The notes under the pieces: generated by a model
What the model saw: the letters and a program-made list of their open reading frames with translations, nothing else
Told to the model about the DNA's origin: nothing
The model's database searches: none
Source: Elysia chlorotica
Taxonomy: Eukaryota; Mollusca; Gastropoda; Plakobranchidae
Reading direction: 5' to 3'
Assembly: GCA_003991915.1 (NCBI GenBank)
Contig: RQTK01000004.1
Span: 1-64,000, forward strand
DNA: 64,000 nucleotides
Translations under genes and position numbers: made by a program
Shown here: positions 24,221 to 38,150 of the stretch, in pieces
Layout: each line of letters starts with the position of its first letter
How positions within the stretch are numbered: position 1 is the first letter of the stretch

Positions 24221-24517
24221 TTACCGCTGTGCCGTCCCGTCTCCGAGGTGGGCTGTCATTCGGCGCCATCTTTCACAGTCCAAGGCTGCTCCACAGGCTA
24301 CACTCAGTCGTAACTGGGATGTCTCCTGTATGTTGGCAAGCCACGACTGCCTCTTCCTTCCTCTACCACGCTTCCCTTCAACCTTGCCTTCCACAACTCT
24401 TTTCTGGATGCTGCAGTGTCTTCTTATATGGCCATAGTATGCCAGTTTTCTTCTTTGGATTAATTGGATTAATGAAATATATAAAGGCCTCCAAATAACG
24501 GACAAATTCGTCCTCAT
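24221..24517 (-). mobile_element. LINE fragment, C-terminal end
   Basis: The minus-strand frame contains RRKLAYYGHIRRH, then EGKVEGKRGRGRKRQSWLAN and CERWRRM, ending HLGDGTAQR. This fits the R..(F/Y)(F/Y)GH..R ... G.V.G.RGRGR....W pattern at the C-terminus of RTE/CR1-like elements. It is 5'-truncated, in ACSS3 intron 10. Confidence 0.8.
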
Positions 24518-24676
24518 CGTAGTGCATCGGTAAAGATCCTCATCGCATTCAAGTGGATAATATCTCTCTTTTTATATATCTGTTTGCTTCTAGATCTCCC
24601 TTTTAGGAAGTTACTTTTAAAAAAATTTTCTTATCTCTTGTACTCAATCCCTCATTGTTGTTTGTATCTTGGTAAG

Positions 24677-24772
24677 AATCTGGTTGGGCTCTGACAGCAA
24701 CTTGTCGAGGACTGGACATGGATCTCTACCCAAAGCCGGGTCTTACAGGCAAACCTGCTCCCGGCTGGAATG
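24677..24772 (+). CDS. ACSS3: ACSS3 coding exon 11
   Basis: The first two bases complete the Glu of WWQTE. The frame then reads SGWALTATCRGLDM to PGLTGKPAPGWN, and the last base starts a Val codon. The acceptor is GGTAAG, unusually purine-rich just before the AG, and the donor is GTGAGT. Confidence 0.9.
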
Positions 24773-25499
24773 GTGAGTGCTCATAATTGAATTCTTGACC
24801 CAGCCACATGTTGCAAAATGCAAAATATGGCAAGATTTCTTCCCGATTTACAAGAAAGACTAAAAGAATTTTTTAAATTTTCATCAGTTTTGTTGTTTTG
24901 GTGGGTTTATTTTCATGTAATTTGAACTGAAACATTTAAAGAAATGGTTGAAAGAGAGGGGGTAAAGTTATTCATAAACTAATAAAGCTCATTTCCATCA
25001 TTAAACTAGGTGGTCTTAATTTTGATTAAATGAAAGACAAACCAATATGAACAAACCCATCCTAGAAAAGATTGATGATGGATCAGCCTCATACACAGTT
25101 ACAAAATCCATAGTGAGACGGCCACTTGTAAAAACTGATATGACTTTTAGACAAAGCCATTTTTTGTTTACAGGGAGCAACTTTTAGACAAATATGCATA
25201 TAAGGCCAACTAAAGTAATATCAAAAGAAAAAAATGTTGATGGAAACCGGTCTATTTTGAGATCTATTTACATCTCTATATTCTTTTCATATAATTTGAA
25301 ATGAAACATTTAAAGAAATATCACATCTGTAGCACATGTGATTGTAAGACGTAGAAAAGGTGGAGCATGTAGACCAAGCATTCTAACAAAATGGTGCAGT
25401 GTGAGCAGTAAAATTTACACGCTAAAAAAATAGTGTTAAAATTTATCACAAAAACTTGTTTTTTACTCATTGCCACTTATTTTTCTTTTCAAAAACTAG

Positions 25500-25563
25500 T
25501 TCAAATACTGAGGCCTGATGGTACAGAAACAGAGACAGATGAGCTGGGAGAAATATTTATCAA
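25500..25563 (+). CDS. ACSS3: ACSS3 coding exon 12
   Basis: Starting from the split Val it reads QILRPDGTETETDELGEIFI and leaves two bases (AA) for the next Lys codon. It corresponds to the human segment VMILDDNMQKLKARCLGNIVVK, aligned from memory. The acceptor is AACTAG and the donor is GTTAGT. Confidence 0.88.
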
Positions 25564-25635
25564 GTTAGTCATATTGTTTATCGTTTGATTGTTTTCCTAT
25601 GCTTAGGTATGTCTTGTTTTTCCAATGGTCTCGGA

Positions 25636-26880
25636 TCATAAGCTCTTTCGCCTAGAGCCATGAAGAAGAAGGCAGCAGTTCTTTGTAGCTGCGTTAACAG
25701 GTCTGAACGAAAAACTGTACTCTGAGTTGGTTAAGACCAATGCACTGGAACAGTGTGTGTTACACAGTTTCCAAATTCTCATCACACAGCACTTGGACAC
25801 AGTGTTGTGTGTTCTGGATTGAGCCTGTTCAGATGATAGTTGAGGGGAAGGTGTTCGGTTGTTCTTTCCTCTGAAGGTACATAAGATCACGTAATAGGAC
25901 AGTGTTTTGTTGCCTGTACACAATAATCTCGGTCGTTCCCATTGCCGACTGGTTCATTTGTGTTATTGTTAGTGGGCAGTCTAGGACATGTCTCTGTGAG
26001 TTCTAATGCTGCTTTTTCTTTTAGCAAACTGAAGGGTTCAAGATTGGCTTGGATTTCACATGCTGCTGTTGGAGTTGATATCATTCCTCTACAAAGAAAA
26101 CTAAGGGCTTTGCTTTGGATGCAGTTTATTACAGTGTTGGTTGATTGACAGCTCGAGATTAGTAAGGATTGATTGTAATCTAATATATCCCTGATATATC
26201 CAATATAGAGAGTTCTAAGGCTGTGCATATCGGAGCCCCATTTTGTGCTTAAAAAGTGAGAGTCGATTTGGTAGCCTTTTCTTTCATGTATGTTACATGT
26301 ATTTTAATGGTTAGTGTGCTATCAAGTTGAACTCCCAGATAAGTTGGATGCTCATTTTTGTTCAACTGTTGCTCTTCAAGTTTAATGGACAGTTGCGCTT
26401 GGTTTCTTTTGGACTTAGGGTGTAAATGTTGTATATACTGAATTGTTTGGATTAATTTTCAGTTTCCGTTTTTCACAGTGCTTATTTAGCATTTCTAAGT
26501 CTCTGTAGATGTCTGGCATTTTGTCAAGTGCACTTGCCAGTATGCTATATGACCAGGTCTTCAGCGTGATTTAATGTTCTTAGCAATGTCATTAAGAAAA
26601 ATCAGGAACAATGATCAGCTCAATTCTGAATCCTGTGGAAGATCATCTCCAAGGACTTGCTTTGATGATAGAGAGTTATTAAATAAGAAAAAAAACTTTG
26701 ATCCATAGATAGGTTACATGTTACCTTGAATTTGTAGTTATTAAAAGTAACCCTTTTCTCCACACTCTGTCATATGTCTGTTGCAAGTCTATAAAGACAG
26801 CAGAAGTGTGGTGTCTATCTTGGCACCCATCTTGTATGTTTTGACAGAGCAGAAAGAGATGAAACAATAGTCAAATGGGG
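25636..26880 (-). mobile_element. decayed jockey/I-group LINE, RT to C-terminal zinc knuckle
   Basis: The minus strand shows, in several frames, reverse-transcriptase motif A AVFIDLQQTYDRVWRKGLLL (about 26745-26810) and then PTYLGVQLDSTLT. The 3' RT/thumb segment has STPTAACEIQANLEP (within 25887-26228). A C-terminal Cys/His region ending HTLFQC follows (about 25750). The same C-terminal style occurs in the LINE at 44348-45080, so both are probably one family. It lies in ACSS3 intron 12. Confidence 0.8.
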
Positions 26881-27964
26881 GCGGCTGAAGTATTATGTGC
26901 CAGATGAAGTGAGGTAGGAATGAATTTAGGGGTTTGTGTGATGGCTAAATTATTTCTTCCATTGAGTTCTTTCAAGAATTTTCCTTCTCCGTTGGTATCA
27001 GTGTAACCCCATTGAGGTTAAATGGCTGTTAAAATCACCTGCAATGATGGTACAATTGTCATAATTTCTTGAAGGTTGTGAGTTTGACATATTGACGATG
27101 GGGGGCTATAGATATTATAGATTGTATATTTCTGTTCCTCATAACAGATTGTAGTTTTTTTTTAAATCTGTGTAGTCTGTCTGAGCTTGATGTTGAGGTC
27201 ATTTTGAACTTATGTAATGATTCATCTACCATTTTCACAGGTATAAGGATAAGCAGTATATCCTCCATGTATTGTGCATGCCAAAAATAACACATTTCAT
27301 TTTTTTATTCTGCATCTCAATCAGGCATTACAGTTAAAGCTGTTTTAGATAATATCAAAATGGTCAGAATAAGGTAGAATTGCACATATCTAGATCTGCA
27401 TAAGGAGGAAGAAGATTTAGACGCTCAAAGCACTGTGAGTTTAGTCTGCCATATATAGTGTGAGGTAAAATTTTAGGGGCCCCGCATAACTCAGCTAATA
27501 TTATTCTTGGCTCTTCAAATCTCAGCAGGTGCCATGGTCTCTCTACACCAATGTGGTGTGAAACTAATCAGCGGTTATTTTGTGTGTCATGTGTAATGAT
27601 CTGATGGTATTTGTACCAACCTTTCTGACTTTTTAAATTAGTATAAGAATTATATTGACATTATTACATGTCTACATGTATGTTATATTATGAATACACA
27701 ATTTATGAATGGTTTGTGAATGTATTATCTAACATCTTCTTGGTATGTGTGCAGCATTTTTTATAGTGTATATCCAGCTACCCTATATGTGTACACTGTT
27801 TGTTTTTTAATATAGATGTACTTTGTGTATGTATGTGTGTACATCAACATCCATTGTTTCAGATTTCTCTACTTGCCTTACCAAATTTTCTTCCATGTGT
27901 CATGATATCCTTGCACCACTGGTGTGCTCCTTTTATCCACCCCCCACACACAACATTGGAGCAG

Positions 27965-28046
27965 ACAACCGCTGCCCCCAGGATTCATGTCCACTTTGTT
28001 TGGAAATGATGAAGGCTTCAAGCAAACCTACTTCAGCAGACTAAAG
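27965..28046 (+). CDS. ACSS3: ACSS3 coding exon 13
   Basis: One base completes Lys. The frame then reads QPLPPGFMSTLFGNDEGFKQ to TYFSRLK, matching the (P)LPPG....L..N...F...YF family stretch. The acceptor is TGGAGCAG and the donor starts a (GT)n run. It ends in phase 0. Confidence 0.92.
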
Positions 28047-30553
28047 GTGTGTGTGTGTGTGTTTGGTGAGAACTTTTATAGGGTAAAGGAGGGATTTGTA
28101 TCGGAGCAGAGAGGGAGGGTAAAGTATATGGAGTAGAATAACTCCCAAAATTCTTCATTCTAGTTGCTAGCGCTAGGTCAGGATATTGCGATCGCTCACG
28201 CTTGACAGGCACCCTGTGTGTGATACCTGTGCGCTGTGAATGTCGGCCTATGCAATGGCAGAAATTGATAACAAAACAAAAAATCTGTCTTTTGTACCTC
28301 GCTATGTCAAAACTACTCGGAGTATCACAAACATTTCTACACTTATTTTAATCGCCAGCTTGTGATCTATCAGACGCCAAATAATTCATGTTTTATCATA
28401 ATTTGTGTGAGTTTTATGGACAGTTGAGTTACTTTACTTAATTCACAGTTTGCAACCGTAATATTTGTATGGTTTTTTATTTATTGATTAAAAACAAAAA
28501 ACTTTTTCTAAAATTATCTTACATTTTACTCTATTGATATTCTTCTTAAATATTATGTAAAATTCCAATACGTTATCGTTTACGGGTCAGTGTAAATATT
28601 GTGTTTAATCAACCTATCACACCAAGAACAGGCCTAATTGTTACCTCACTAGACACAGTTCTAAACAAACATAGAATAACACCATAGGCATACCATATTA
28701 GATTGTTTGTATGGAACCACTGCCACAAATACCTTCATCATAATGTGCCCACAGATCTCACAGACACAATTGTGAAACAAACACAAGCCCTCACAAACAA
28801 CCCATTTGTTATAGATGGTTATATTTAACAATCTGAACAGAGTATTTTGTGAAGTGCACGGTGCTTTGACTCACACGAAACCAATACAACCAAGCTCAAT
28901 TCCAGAAATACACACAGCAATAGACAACTACATGATAGTATGCAGTATACAGAAGAATGTTTCCCCTTAAAATCATTCCCAAGCAGCACACATAAGAGAA
29001 ACATTGTATTCCACACATACAGCAATATAAAGGTAGGGCTGGGTCTGTTAGGATAGCTAGGCACAGAGAACAGTCATCAAATGATTTCAACAAAAGAGAT
29101 GTACAAATGATCAAAAGAAATTACACTACATATTAACAAATTATTTACTCCTGATATCCATAAATGAATTAGAATAATGCTTTAAACATAATGTGGGTAA
29201 AATGTCTTGCTTATTGTATTGAAGGAAATAGAAACAGTCATCCCATGAATACAAAAAAAGCAGAGCCCATTTGTCAACTATAAAAAAGTATACCACATAA
29301 TTATTAACTCTTACTCTAGATCGTGTCTGCTTTCCGTAAGTGAATTGTGTTATCGTTTAAATTTTATTTTGTACAATTTTATTGCTTTATTGCATTGAAG
29401 TTGCATTTAAAAAGTAACGTTGTATATGTATCTCTGATTATTTACAAGATTAATGTTTGTTGAAAATCTGTGATCAGGTAATGCCTGAATAATACTAATG
29501 AGAGGAAAAGATGGAAGTGTACTGATTGAGCTGCCAAGCTCACAATTTCTTTTATAACACTTTGTCATTTAGTAAGATAAAGGTCTAAGATGGTGGGAAC
29601 ATTATTTACATTTTTTTTTTAATTCGTGGAAATGCTTTTTTTTATATTGAATTATTTTATCTGATGAGTCACTGATTCAGTAATGTAAAAAATCGTTTGA
29701 CTTCCGGCCGGATAAAAAAAAACAAAAAACTACATGAACGATTTTTTTAGTTCTTTTTGTAAACAATAAACCGTTTTTTGTGTTTGAACTTTACTCTTAA
29801 AATTAATGTGCTTTTTTCCTCAATAAAATTTATAATAAAATATTGAGAGGAGAAAATAAAACCCAATATATCGATAATACCACACATTCACTCACACTCA
29901 CACAAGCTGATTGAAGGTTGACCCCCATTGATCTCGTGAGTAAGTTAGAATTCATATTATGTAAGAACTTAAATTATTTTCTTCAAAGTAAAAGCCACAT
30001 GTGCCAGCTATACCTGTAGTTGGTTTGAACTTCCAGTATATTGTATAATGTTATATTTTACCTTTGCAATACCAACTGCATCTGAATAAAGATTGCTTCT
30101 GTGTTACCATAAAATTTAAAAAATGCATGTGTTTTGACTATGGAATGATACAGGCATTGCAGGTATTGTGATGTATGGAAATGTTGATAAGATAAAATTG
30201 CAAAATTGGTTTCCAAAAAAGTTTGTACTTATGAAATGTATAAAAGCAGTATAACCAAAATTTAGAGGTGGATCAAATCAGGCTCAAAACTTTGTAAGCC
30301 ACATAGAACTTACACATTTTGTGAAGACAGCTGTGTGAAATAATGAATACATGTTCACAAGTTTGTCTTCACTTAATAAGAAGTTTTCAAACTAGTTGTT
30401 GTGGCTAAAATAGATACATGTACCGCCATCAAAAGCGCTGTTGAATTGAACATAAAAAGAATTATTTATTTTACTTGTGCAAAAAGTGCACAAACTTGTA
30501 TTACAATATGGGTTATTTAGTTCATAAAGTTATGTGGGTGTGTTATCTTTCAG
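28047..30553. other. ACSS3 intron 13, no feature recognised
   Basis: About 2.5 kb of AT-rich sequence. The minus-strand open frames at 28825-29114 have no recognisable motifs. I see no clear transposon. Confidence 0.5.
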
Positions 30554-30676
30554 GGCTACTACAACACAATGGACTCTGGTGTGAGGAACAAGGATGGTTA
30601 TATCTCTGTTTTATCCCGCACTGATGATGTCATCAACGTGGCTGGCCACAGACTTTCCTGTGGGGTTCTAGAGGAG
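30554..30676 (+). CDS. ACSS3: ACSS3 coding exon 14
   Basis: Forty-one codons in phase 0, reading GYYNTMDSGVRNKDGYISVL and then SRTDDVINVAGHRLSCGVLE. D.G...D.(G)Y and the R.DDVIN.(A/S)GHR hinge motif are diagnostic of adenylate-forming acyl-CoA synthetases. The acceptor is TTTCAG and the donor is GTAACC. Confidence 0.97.
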
Positions 30677-30837
30677 GTAACCTTTTTTAAATTGGGTATT
30701 AAATTAAATTCTTAGCAGCAGTGTCTAGATCTACATCTTAAGCTAAAAACAGGAGGTGGATCACTTGGTAGGACTTCTTCTAGTTGGTCAAGTGGTTGTT
30801 TGTATACTTAAATATGTTGATACTGAAGTCCTCTTAT

Positions 30838-30915
30838 ACCGTTCATTGTATCTGTGTGGCAAAATATAAAATTGTCATTCTTAAGTCTTGGGACACGTCA
30901 CTGATATAGTCCATT
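30838..30915 (+). mobile_element. diverged SINE body fragment
   Basis: TGTGTGGCAAAATATAAAAT followed by AGTCTTGGGACACGTC matches the middle and 3' part of the local SINE, with many changes. Confidence 0.5.
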
Positions 30916-31614
30916 TGCTGGCTATGGATGTAAAAAATAACAACAAACAAAAATCGGTGGAATCCACGTAAAATAAACGTTTTGTGGAAAGCCTTGAAAC
31001 TTATTGTATCCCCAGTATATCTAAAAAATGTCCTTCCTTATCATGGTTGAAAAATATGTATTTGACGTTATCCAGCTATAAATTTGGGTGTCCCATCCAT
31101 TGCTCATTGCTTGCTGCCATTTTTGTCAGTAACGCCCAGTTCTTCCAGTCCTGATTATTTTTTTAGTCTCATAAGAACCTCCTGTCTTTCGAGGCACTGG
31201 GATTGGCGAAGCCTCTAATGAACTTGTAGATAGATCGCTCACTCACTGCTCTTTTTGGAAAATTGGTAAATAGTGTAATGATATAGTGGCAATTATGTTT
31301 CTGTCGCTGGCGATCCATCCATCTGGGATTGTCCTGGCTTTGTTAACCGATGCTAGAGAGTTTGTTTCATAGAATCCAGTTAGACTGATTTAAACTTCAA
31401 ACCATTTTTGTTGTTAAGCCCTGGTTCCCTCTCACTCTCAGTCCTTATTCTGGCATGATTAGACAAACAATTTCATATTTTGTATAGCTAGGCACAATTG
31501 CTGCTATTATTTCATACAGTCACAGACACACACACACCACCGGCGAATGGCGCATCATTGCATTTTACTCAAAGATGGTGTACAAGGTCTTTGATTTTAC
31601 TTTGCAAAGTTGTG

Positions 31615-31868
31615 GGGGGCGCGGTGGTCCAGGGGTAGAACATCGGCTTCCGACGCAAAAGGTCCCGAGTTCGAATCCTGGATGTTGCGTTCCCTACTGG
31701 TTGGGTCGGTGTCAGTATAATGTGACCGGCTGAGACAGGAGTCATGGTATCCCCGCCCTGTCTCGTGTGTGGCAGCACATAAAATTGTCAGACGTCCATC
31801 TTGGGGCCCGTCCACCATATAGCCTATATAGTGCTGCTGTTGGACGTTAAACCAACCCCAACCCAACC
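31615..31868 (+). mobile_element. full-length tRNA-derived SINE (reference copy)
   Basis: The best copy in the window. The tRNA-like head has A box TGGTCCAGGGG (31625-31635) and B box GTTCGAATCC (31669-31678), spaced as in RNA polymerase III internal promoters. The body reads GGTGTCAGTATAATGTGACC, GAGACAGGAGTCATGG, GTGTGGCAGCACATAAAATT and GGGCCCGTCCACCATATAG. The tail ends GTTGGACGTTAAACCAACCC with an (AACCC)n-like end. It resembles core-domain SINEs of gastropods; I cannot assign a named domain without comparison. Confidence 0.9.
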
Positions 31869-32264
31869 CAACTTTGCAAGGTTGTGACTTGTATTTGAAC
31901 TCAAACCAAACTGAAGCTACCTTTTATATCGTAAGTTATCACATTTGGAATGCATATTAAAACTTTTTTTTTTTTTAATTTTTTTTTAATGTCCCATAGA
32001 GACATCGAGATTTTCGGTTCTTTTCTACATTTACGATCTTTTCAGGGACACCCAATTTGTCGTATTGCTGATTGAAGGCTGATAGTGATACAATAAGTAC
32101 CAAAAAGTGGATTTAAGAATCATTGGACATGCATCTCGTGCTATAAATTTAGATTTAGACTGAAGCTTTAGATTCTAAATCTAGTTGATATCCGATGGTA
32201 TGGATCTAAATCTAATTCTGTGATATACATCGGAACTAGATTTCTGACCTTGAGGACGAACAGG

Positions 32265-32375
32265 CTTAAGTGGTAGAGCGTCAGGTTCTCAAAGGTGCCT
32301 AGTTTAAAAGCAACGACAAGGCAAATTTATTTGTCATTTTTTCCCCTACTGGTTGGATCAATCAATGACAATAGT
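32265..32375 (+). mobile_element. diverged SINE head
   Basis: GGCTTAAGTGGTAGAGCGTC (A-box-like) and CCCCTACTGGTTGGATCAAT resemble the head and first body block of the SINE. The B box has decayed. Confidence 0.5.
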
Positions 32376-33419
32376 GTTATGTAGTTCCAATTGCTTTCGG
32401 CATGCTAGTAGAAAGCTCAAATTTCCCTCATATCAATGCAAAATGTGAGAGGCTCTTTAGCCAAACGTTTTGAAAATAGTATATTAGGTCATGCAAAGTC
32501 TTGATGTTGATGTCTGACTCTGTGACAGGAAAATAAAAAAAAACAAAAAATAAAGTATTTATTAAGTTACACTAGTCCATGGTGTAGTTTTTAAAGTTAT
32601 AGTTACACCTGTGTTTAAGTCAATACATGTATTGATAGCTGAACCTAATAAGCTTGGCCATTGACTAGGTTTGCAAAAGTTGGCAGCTATGAAAAAAGAA
32701 TCAGTGCCTCAAAATGAGTTTATATTTTTTAGCTGCCTGGGAAAAGTGCAAAATTGTTGGAACTTCCTGTTTTGAGATATTATGCAAAAAGGTTTTTGCT
32801 CAGTTTCTAAGTTAGTAATAGTTAATTTAGCAAATTCGCCATTTTTTGTATCAATTTTGTGCAAATTTGGGGGGTTTGTATGTCGCAAAAAACTGCAGGG
32901 AGGGTCTGGGTTTATGTGCACGAGGTTGGCTCTTATAATTTTAAAAGGTGCCCCTCCATCACTTTTTGGGATATGTTGGGAAACCTAGGAGACTTAAAAC
33001 AAATCAGATATTATTTTTTTAGGTCTGGGCCTGAGTAATTCTGCTATTGTTTCTAGATTCAGATTTTGATCTGCGTTATCATGGATTTATTTTAATTCAA
33101 GATTATATTAATCTTCAAAGGGCCAATTTTTCAGCCCTTTTTTTAAATTGAAAATTGCATAAAGAGGAAATACCAGATCTGTAATAACAATGAATTGGTT
33201 TTAAAAAATGTAGAAAAGTTGTAGCTAAATTGGGAAATTCCATTTTTGTTGTTTTGAGCATTGTATTAACGCTATCCATACGTCGTGTTTTACTTTGGCA
33301 TCAGTACGTTGGAGGTGACTTTGTGCCCCCAACTGTTAATAGACAAAGAATTGATGCATTACTGTGCCCCCACATTTTAATAGGCAGCCAATGTAGAAGT
33401 AGAAAGAACTAGCGCAGGA

Positions 33420-33944
33420 GGAGCTGTAGGAGGCACAGGCGGAAACCAAGGGGGAGTTAGAGGTGGAGGAGCAGGGGTAGCAAAAGGTTAGCAGGAGGTT
33501 GACATGCAGAATCAGTTGAAGGAAGAGCAGGAAGGAAGGAAGAGCAGATGGAGGGAGAACAGGAAGGAGGAAGAGCAGAAGGAAAGAAGAGCAGGAGGGA
33601 GAAAGAGGGGGAAAGAGGAAGAGGAGGAGGAAGATAGAGCAGGAGGAAGATAGAGCAGGAGGAAGAGCAAAGGGAGAAGGCGCAGAAGTGTGGAAGAGGA
33701 ATAGCAGAGGGAGGAGGATCAGGAACAGGGAATTACATAGCTAATATCCTACTATACATTTGAAGGAGGGAGAGAGGAGGAAGGGGGGTTAATCATTGCC
33801 AACGCTTATTTAAAAGTATACAGGTGTTTTTAACCCAGGAATGGATTGGCTTCTAGTAAACCATATAGAACGAGGGAAAGAATAGGAATTGGGGGAGTAG
33901 AATTAAGAAGAGTGAGAGCAACAGTAGAAGTTGTAGTAGTAGAC

Positions 33945-34016
<72 letters not shown>

Positions 34017-34020
34017 CAGC

Positions 34021-34076
<56 letters not shown>

Positions 34077-34390
34077 CAGCAGCATTAGAAGAATAAGAGA
34101 AGTAGTATTATTAGTAGTAGAAGAACGAAAAGATGAGAAGGTGGAAGAAGTAGGAGTAGGAGCAGGAGTTTGAGTAAGAGTAGAAATAGGAGTTGCAGGA
34201 GAACTCCATGTAGGTGTACGAGTAAGAGGAGGAGGAGGAATGGGAGCAGGAGGAGAAGTAGTACTGGTAGTAGTAGGAGCAGGAGGAATGGGAGTAGGAG
34301 TTTGAGTAGGAGTAGGTGTAGGAGTAAAGTGAGGAGGTGTAGGAATAAGAGGAGGAGGAGGGGCAGGAGTTGGACTATGTATGAATAAAC
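33420..34390. repeat. about 1 kb of imperfect purine-rich minisatellite with (TAG)n core
   Basis: 33420-33740 is plus-strand G/A-rich with GGAGGAAGAGCAGGA-like units. 33943-34083 is an almost pure TAG run with a few AGC interruptions. 34085-34380 is a degenerate GTAGGAG/GAGGAGGA array. The long Leu-rich minus-strand and Arg/Ser-rich plus-strand frames are translation artefacts of this repeat. Confidence 0.9.
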
Positions 34391-35044
34391 AGTCTTACGG
34401 CAAAACATAAGTTTCTGGGAAACCACTACCCCTCCATTCCATTGGGTGTTTAGAAGGCACACATGAAAAGTGAAAAACAGTTTTTTTCTTAAAACACTAT
34501 ACTTTAAGAAAACAAAAAAAATTCAATTTTCTCGAAATGGATATATCTTATGTTGCCGTGAAATTGTTCAAATAAAAATAAATCTCAGTTGTCTTTTTTA
34601 CAGTGGTGGGGTGTCTTTGTCACTCCCAGTGTACTGATAGAATTATCATAGATTTTTGTCTCTTTAAGGGGTGGGTTGTCAAAGTCTCCCCCATTCCCAG
34701 AAATGGGTAGGTTTTAGAAATGACCTCTGGTCAGTTTCATTCAAAATTTTTGGCTATAAATCTGGTGTTATCATTTGTCAGAATAAATTTTGAGGAATAC
34801 TGAAAATTTCACTAATATATTCGGATTCCAAGTATTTTAAAACTAATAAAAATGACTCCTGGGATGTCAAAGTCACCCGCCATGTACAGATGGGGTTAAA
34901 AAAAAATAGCCTAGTGTCAAATTGACGTAAAAAATGGAAACATAGAGATGGGCACTAGTATGTTCAACCAAGAGCAGTGTATAGATTTTATCCAAGTAAT
35001 CCAATTTGCTAAGGAATTTTCATACCCTTTCATGCCAAATTTGT

Positions 35045-35275
35045 CCTTGGCTTAAGTGGTAGAACGCTGAGCTTCCAGGTTCCATTTGAGAGGTTCCCAT
35101 TTAGCAGATGGGGAAAAAATATTTTTCCCAACTTACTCTTTTGCCCGGTATCAATACATGTATATGTGACCAGCTGAGGTACAAGTCCTGGTCTCTGTGA
35201 TGTCAGAAATTAGTTATGGGACTTTTCTGCGATATAGCCTTGATACTGATCTCGGATGTTACCAATCAACCAATC
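35045..35275 (+). mobile_element. diverged SINE copy
   Basis: GGCTTAAGTGGTAGAACGCT (A-box-like) is followed by ATGTGACCAGCTGAG and then CTGGTCTCTGTGATGTCAGAA. The tail is weak (TCTCGGATGTTACCAATCAA). It lies directly upstream of ACSS3 exon 15. Confidence 0.6.
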
Positions 35276-35285
35276 TCTTTTCTAG

Positions 35286-35385
35286 GCTGTACTGGAGTGC
35301 TCTAATGTTGTTGAAGCTGCAGTTATTGGTGTTCCTGACAAACTGAAGGGACATGTTCCTTTGGGGCTCTGCGTCATCCGATCAG
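35286..35385 (+). CDS. ACSS3: ACSS3 coding exon 15
   Basis: It reads AVLECSNVVEAAVIGVPDKL to KGHVPLGLCVIRS and ends one base into the next codon. V.(E/D)(A/C)AV(I/V)G..D.LKG.VPL is the conserved start of the mobile C-terminal domain. The acceptor is TTCTAG and the donor is GTCAGT. Confidence 0.95.
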
Positions 35386-35689
35386 GTCAGTAAAATCCAG
35401 TTTGAATAAGTAAACCTTGCCGTAAGCTGTGGTAAGATTGTCACGGAGAAAAAAATGTGTGGCAATCTGACAAAATGTGTTGTAAGTGGGCACAGTTTCT
35501 TTTGCCGTGAGGCTTAAAGGTACAAAAACCAATACCAGGTTTAAACTGTTATTATAAAAAAAACAACCTTTTAAGAGAAATTGATTTGATTTATGATAAA
35601 TTTAATCTCCAAGTAGTTTTTTTTTAATGTATATCAGGGTGCTTCTTAACTAAATCAAGAAAAGATACCATTGTCTATGAAGGAAATGG

Positions 35690-38150
<2,461 letters not shown>

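Larger units (their letters stand above)
30990..32720. repeat. diverged duplicated block, copy 1 (partner about 35690-38150)
   Basis: Ordered matches to the downstream intron include TTGAAAAATA, GTGTCCC...TTG.TC, CAGTT(C/A)...CAGTC, TTAGACAAA.AATTTCATATTT and CAATTGCTGC(T/C)A. Further matches are CAAAGATG and, near 32590-32650, TAGTTTTTAAAGTTAT...TTGATAGCTGAACCTA. SINE 31615-31868 is present only in this copy. Confidence 0.75.

Noticed and set aside
33903-34462. Poly-Leu and Arg/Ser-rich open frames
   Set aside because: They come from the TAG and GTAGGAG arrays, with no start context, splice signals or domain.
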